Below, one piece after another: positions 59,711 through 64,000 of a stretch of DNA of 64,000 nucleotides. A program made the position numbers and the translations under genes. Under the pieces are notes generated by a model. The model ran no database searches, had not been told where the DNA came from, and worked only from the letters and a program-made list of their open reading frames with translations. Origin of the DNA: Dentipellis sp. KUC8613 (taxonomy: Eukaryota; Basidiomycota; Agaricomycetes; Russulales; Hericiaceae); contig NSJX01000032.1 in assembly GCA_002286715.1 (NCBI GenBank), positions 186,001 to 250,000 of the forward strand, read 5' to 3'. The stretch's first letter is position 1. Each line of letters starts with the position of its first letter.

Positions 59711-59847
59711 ATATGACCTTTGTAACATGTCCATGTCACGCATACCGGACTCATTTGATGACGTTTCTTATGCCGAAAATAATGATAATAATTCCATCCA
59801 AAGTACAGGATCTCACTCGATACGAAATAAAGTTCGGTCATAAGTTA

Positions 59848-61140
59848 TCAGTCCGCCTTTTTCTTCGCCCTGAACTTCTTGGCCAGCTCGGAGAGCCCGA
59901 ACCTGCTGCTCATTATGTTATCCTATACGAGAATCAACAATTATGTCAAGGCAGGGGGCGCGTGGACACTCACGACAACACGCCTGGGCAAGAATGTGAC
60001 GAGGAACCAGACCATGGTAGAGGAAGCGGCGGTCCACAGCCAGATCTTCTGCTTCGACTTGAGTGCCTCCTGCACAACGCGACGGGCATATTCCTCCGTA
60101 GGTGTGGCATTGGAATCTGTTTGAGAATGTATAGATTAGGATTGACGAGGGCTCCCTGGACTGTGAATGCTTACTTTCTGACGTGGATTTCAGGCGGTAG
60201 TCGTAAAAGTCAGCGATTGGCTGGTACAAAGAGTCCGCGGGTAGCGACAAATCCGTCCTTGCGATGTTACTTTTCACACCGCCAGTCACTATCGACGTCA
60301 CTTGAATGCTGACCATTACCGTCAATACACATGCTTATGAGCACTCGGTCAAGATGTAGAACTTACTTGAATGGGGCAAGCTCGACACGGAGCGTGTCAC
60401 CGTAAGAGTTAAGGGCTGCCTTGGTCGCATTGTATACGGAGCCAAAGGGGAGGTTGATTGTCCCGGCAACGCTGCTAATGTTGAGGATGCGACCGTCCTG
60501 CGACGCAATAAGGAGGTGAACAAATTCTTTGACCATGGCCATCACGCCGAACAGGTTGACGTCGAAGAGCTTCTTGGCCTCTGCGACCTCGATGTCGGTC
60601 GATGGGACAGGGTAAGCTATAGACGGATGTCAGGTGAAGACAGAGGTAAAACCTCAAGTGCATAAAATTACGCACTGGCTCCTCTGTCGACGCTTATGAG
60701 AACAACATGATAACGAGTTAAAAAGGGACGACTCACGCATTGTTGACCAGAACGTTCAGCTTCCCCCCAGTCAACTCGGCGACCTTGTCTCTCGCCTCCC
60801 TTATGCTCTCTTCCTTTGTCACATCCAGGACCAGCGTTTCTATCCCCTTCTCAGACAGATCTCCCATGCTTTTCGGGTTCCGCGCAGTCGCGAAAACGCG
60901 AAAACCTGATGAATGGATGACGACATGTTCATAAGTCTGCTGCGCGTCGCCGATAAGCATCCGACTGACCTTTCGCCTTGAATTCGAGAGCAAGCGCATG
61001 GCCAATACCACCAACGCTACACCTATGATCAAGGAAGACACATACGTCAATCACGAGCCGCTCACGTCACCACGCGCCTACGACTGAAATGAACGCGCTC
61101 GCACATACCCAGTGATGAGAACCGTCTTCGGAGAGCTCAT
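59848..61140 (-). CDS. AYR1-like short-chain dehydrogenase/reductase
   Basis: Eight exons: 61109-61140, 60970-61022, 60737-60905, 60676-60683, 60367-60616, 60175-60308, 59974-60116, 59848-59922; 287 residues. Motifs: V-L-I-T-G-C-S-V-G-G-I-G-H-A (cofactor-binding glycine motif, T-G-x3-G-x-G), F-A-T-A-R-N, L-D-V-T near 65, L-V-N-N-A-G, N-I-S-S-V-A-G and Y-N-A-T-K-A-A-L (catalytic Ser, Tyr, Lys). The gap after L-V-N-N-A is bridged only by an 8-nt exon at 60676-60683. This is the pattern of yeast Ayr1, an NADPH-dependent 1-acyl-dihydroxyacetone-phosphate reductase of lipid droplets and ER. The C terminus has a hydrophobic W-L-W-T segment and a lysine-rich end (K-K-F-R-A-K-K-K), consistent with membrane association. 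Other SDR substrates are possible. Confidence 0.85.
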
Positions 61141-61777
61141 TTGATTCCTTGACGTCTGCAGTTCAATCTAGTGTTCGGTAGTTTGTTCCGAAGGTATTCG
61201 CGTTCAAGGCAAGGGGGTAACTTTGTGAGGGTGGGTAGGTGCGATAACCAAGCATTTATAGGGCCGCGCGCTCGTGATTTGGCGCACATTAGCGCTGGAG
61301 CGTGTCAGGATCACGCGCGATCGGGTCGGGCGCTCTCCTGCAATGGCGACGTCGTGTACACACCAGGGGCCGATGGGTCATACCATGGCCTCATGGTTGG
61401 TGCAAAAGGTCGCATCACCTGCGTGCTTTCAAGCTTCAAGCTTCAACCTCTGCTCAGGATAGCACAGCTTTCCTCAGGATGGTACAGCTTCGGGCGATTG
61501 GGCGCTGGGATGCAGAAGTCAGCGATTGGTCGGGAGTCGAAAGTGGTGTTGATCATCTCGTCCTTGGACCCCACGCACGACGAGGCACAAACATGACAGA
61601 GACATACTTGTAAGCTCTAGCGCCAAACAGTTTCCCCGTGAAAGTGCACGCCGGATACACGCTGCGGTTCCTTCGCTTCACTACGTCAGAAAGGCCATGA
61701 TAACATCCTTCTTCCGAATACAGAGAAGCTCGATCCTCGAGAACGCGGTATCGGAGTAATGACTCCAGGCACCATCC
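61141..61777. other. Spacer between two co-directional minus-strand genes
   Basis: A 637-bp spacer holding the upstream region of the AYR1-like gene and the 3' flank of the SDR-like gene. No ORF is convincing. Confidence 0.45.
61251..61260 (-). promoter_or_regulatory. TATA-like box of the AYR1-like gene
   Basis: TATAAATGCT on the minus strand about 112 bases upstream of the ATG at 61140. Plausible core promoter position. Confidence 0.4.
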
Positions 61778-62904
61778 TTACTGCTGCCCATTCTTGCAGA
61801 AAATCTTCTTCTGCCAGTTCACCTTCTCATTCCCCTCCGGCGCCGACGCCATCCAAGCGGCATACCAAGTCTCCAGCCCATCGATGAGGCCGGTCTTTCG
61901 CGGCTCCCAGCCAAGCAGCGTCCGGGCGAGATAAGGGCGGATGAGAGTCGTGGAGGCTACCGCTTCCTCGAAGGCTGTACAGTAACTCAGCATCTTTATC
62001 CAAGGATAATGAAGGGTGAAGACGTACAGTTCGACGGCCGTGTGTACTCATACGGGCCCTGACTGCCCGATATCATCACAAGCTTCTCCAGCAGGTCGTC
62101 GACAGACTCTGTCTGATTATTTGCAGCATCGAAGATGACGCCGCCCACAATCTGCGCCTTCTCCGCAGCGCGCAGGTACAGATCCGCCAGGTCATCATAG
62201 TGAACCGTGGCATAGCGGCCTCCGGGCACGCCAGCCCAGCGCACCTTGCCACCCGCCGCCGCGCCATACAGCTGCGCAAGAATCGACGCGCTCCCGCCGT
62301 ATACCAGCGCGGGGCGGATGACGATGCCATTGAGCACGGGGCTGCCCACGACGGCCAGTTCGAGGGCGGGGCGCCAGCGCACGAGCGTGGCGGGGTTCGT
62401 GAGTGGGGTTGTGTCCGTCACGATCTCCTTCCTGTGGTCACCGTGGACCCAGGAGCCGGACGTGTAGATGTACGTGAGCCGCGGCGTGCCTGCGGGCCGT
62501 GCTTTGGCAGTCTCGGTGACGGCTTTGAGCAGCGACTGCCCGAGGAGGTAGATGTTGGCGGTGCCGCCAAGCGCGTCGATGACGCAGTCGAGGGAGGCGA
62601 CGATTTTTACCCACTTATCTGGCTTCTCGGGGTCGCCGACGATAGGATTGACTGAACGTGAAAAAGGAAGGGTTAGAACAGAGACGAAGAAGTGACAAAA
62701 GAGGACTTGCTTTCTTCAGCCGCGAGCTGCTTAGCTTTGGCCTCGGAACGAGTCAGGCCGTACACGATGTGGCCAGCGCGATTCAGCGCCCGGGCGACGG
62801 GGAGACCGACGAAGCCAGTAGCACTGAAGAAAAACTGGAATAATCAGACACCTACAGCGGTTTATAAAGCAGCGTAATACTCACCCGATAACAAGTACCT
62901 TCAT
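61778..62904 (-). CDS. NAD(P)-binding extended SDR / epimerase-like protein
   Basis: Four exons: 62885-62904, 62711-62823, 62028-62651, 61778-61974; 317 residues, all phases closing. The N terminus reads M-K-V-L-V-I-G-A-T-G-F-V-G-L-P-V-A-R-A-L, the Rossmann glycine motif (G-x2-G-x2-G), then G-D-P near residue 50. Later segments are Y-I-Y-T-S-G-S-W-V-H-G, P-A-L-V-Y-G-G-S-A-S-I-L, V-H-Y-D-D-L-A-D-L-Y-L-R-A and R-T-L-L-G-W-E-P-R-K. This is the atypical/extended short-chain dehydrogenase fold seen in nucleoside-diphosphate-sugar epimerase-like proteins; the usual Y-x3-K catalytic pair is not obvious, so it may be an NmrA-like or non-catalytic member. The second intron has a GC donor (A|gcaagt). 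No neighbour indicates its pathway. Confidence 0.84.
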
Positions 62905-62986
62905 TCTGAAAATTGAGTTGGAAGTGGTTAGAGAAGCTGGAGGGGGTCGTTTGTTGTTTGTGGCAATCTCTCGACTTCTGCTGCGC

Positions 62987-62995
62987 CTTTTTATA
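62987..62995 (-). promoter_or_regulatory. TATA-like box of the SDR-like gene
   Basis: TATAAAAAG on the minus strand, about 85 bases upstream of the ATG at 62904. Confidence 0.5.
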
Positions 62996-63038
62996 CCAGG
63001 CATGGCGGCGAAGCTTGACCTTGTTGGGTACGGTTCTG

Positions 63039-63070
63039 GTGTCTGGCACTGTCGCCCCGGCGCCAGACAC
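63039..63070. repeat. Short inverted repeat (9-bp arms)
   Basis: GTGTCTGGC (63039-63047) and GCCAGACAC (63062-63070) form a perfect 9-bp stem with a 14-base loop, about 145 bases upstream of the SDR-like start. It could be a palindromic regulator site or chance. Confidence 0.5.
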
Positions 63071-63596
63071 TGTATTAGATCAAAACCGCGTTAGTGAATC
63101 GTAATAAGACCACCACTGCCTTTCATTCAGGGCAGAGACTCGACACCTACGCGCTACTGTTCATATGAGATGATCATCACGCAGAAGCTGCGGCGAGCAG
63201 TTCTGGAGCAGGAATTGGCGCCAGATGTTAGCTAGATTTAGGACGTGCCTGACAGGGCTCGTCAAGTTGTAGCAAAATGTGTACGGTTGGGGAATCTGGG
63301 GACGTGGTATTGCACTTGAATGGAGACGAGGAAAGCTGTTCAGCGCAATCCGTTCAGGCTAGGTCCCGAGCGTGCTGTTGAACAATTGCAAAGATACTTA
63401 CTACATGGACGTCGAAAGATGAAACGCGGCTGGCGGCCGCCAGCAAACGTAATAGTGCAGCCTGAGTCCGGTTGCCCAACAAAACATGATCTCCAGTCCT
63501 TTATTGCTGCAATGCATGCGATGGACACAGAGTGGTGTCACTGGAAACAGGTGAGCAACAATACAGAACACGCACATGGACGGAAAAAGTGACGAC

Positions 63597-63722
63597 AAAA
63601 AATGATCCGCGTCATGCTCGAACCCAGGGGGCCTGTAACATTAGCGAGCGCATATCATTGGCCGTCAGGCCAGGGGCATCGCTAGAGACCTGTGCTTCCG
63701 ACTGAGCTAGACGGGAGCTTGA
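63597..63722 (-). ncRNA. tRNA-like Pol III-type element, unit C (SINE-like)
   Basis: On the minus strand an A-box-like TAGCTCAGTCGG (63698-63709) and a B-box-like GGGTTCGAGC (63616-63625) flank about 80 bases and the unit ends in six T (63597-63602). The interior carries a TGGCC/GGCCA hairpin (63659-63672) where unit B has a different, also self-complementary sequence. The flanking AAGCTCCC before the A box is shared with unit B. A full cloverleaf does not form, since the T-stem is unpaired. Confidence 0.55.
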
Positions 63723-64000
63723 CAGGTCAGGAAGTAACCAAGCCTTGTTACTGTTTATTAGCCCATCTAGGGTTAATACTCCTCACCCTCTTCTCGGACA
63801 CGTCTATGTTCTTCATCTCTCCCCAGCTAAGACAGCTTCACAAGCAACATCAGTAGATATTCATCTATATGTTTTATGACACACTGACGGTGATATCGAG
63901 ACCAGGTGTCGAAACGGGCGACTGGGCAGGCAAGCGGAAGCACTTTAATCACGGATGCGTATTCTGTTCAGATCTGCTGGCCCTCAGTGCTCCCATCTGG
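63723..64000. other. Window end, nothing supported
   Basis: About 280 bases with no ORF or motif I can support. Confidence 0.4.

Larger units (their letters stand above)
62905..63596. other. Intergenic upstream of the SDR-like gene
   Basis: Contains the TATA-like site and the hairpin listed separately. A 90-codon plus-strand ORF at 63320-63592 shows no family or composition signal and is not called. Confidence 0.45.

Overview
The window looks like nuclear chromosome sequence of a filamentous basidiomycete, most likely an Agaricomycete (mushroom or polypore lineage). The basis is many short introns (about 45-75 nt, often gtgcgt/gtgagt...cag), GC-rich coding exons, no bacterial signals, and protein families typical of that group: HMG-box regulators of the MATA type, fungal F-box proteins, a Ser/Ala-rich thaumatin-like secreted protein and a multi-intron transposon-type gene. 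Exon structures were worked out by eye from reading frames, splice signals and family resemblance; no alignment or search was run.

Layout. 0-5 kb: the tail of a GH3 beta-xylosidase-like gene, a two-exon HMG-box gene and a decayed F-box fragment. 5-15 kb: GOT1 (Golgi transport), a 15-exon MFS (FHS/L-fucose permease-like) transporter, an intact F-box gene and, divergent from it, a Caprin-like RGG-box RNA-binding protein. 15-27 kb: a lower-GC block with three genes that I read as one transposon-type unit. 27-40 kb: housekeeping genes, namely an SLC25 mitochondrial carrier, a long RhoGAP protein, a lipocalin-like protein and a 12-exon GH63-type glycoside hydrolase. 40-58 kb: an accessory stretch with two more HMG-box genes and one HMG-box pseudogene, a secreted protein carrying about fifty 10-residue repeats, and a GABA-type aminotransferase. 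59-63 kb: an AYR1-like short-chain dehydrogenase and an extended-SDR NAD(P)-binding protein, with three tRNA-like, T-run-terminated units scattered at 44.6, 59.6 and 63.6 kb.

How the parts relate. The housekeeping genes do not form a pathway. The recurring theme is gene turnover: four HMG-box copies (three open, one broken) keep the same intron position just after the DNA-binding half, and two share a promoter block; an F-box gene has a decayed relative 7 kb away; and a transposon-type block plus tRNA-like elements lie between. I see no mating-type locus (no homeodomain pair, pheromone or receptor genes), no CRISPR array and no true tRNA or rRNA gene. Nothing here is clearly a new biochemical system; the most unusual items are the HMG-box family, the tRNA-like elements, the repeat-rich secreted protein and several microexons and GC-AG introns.
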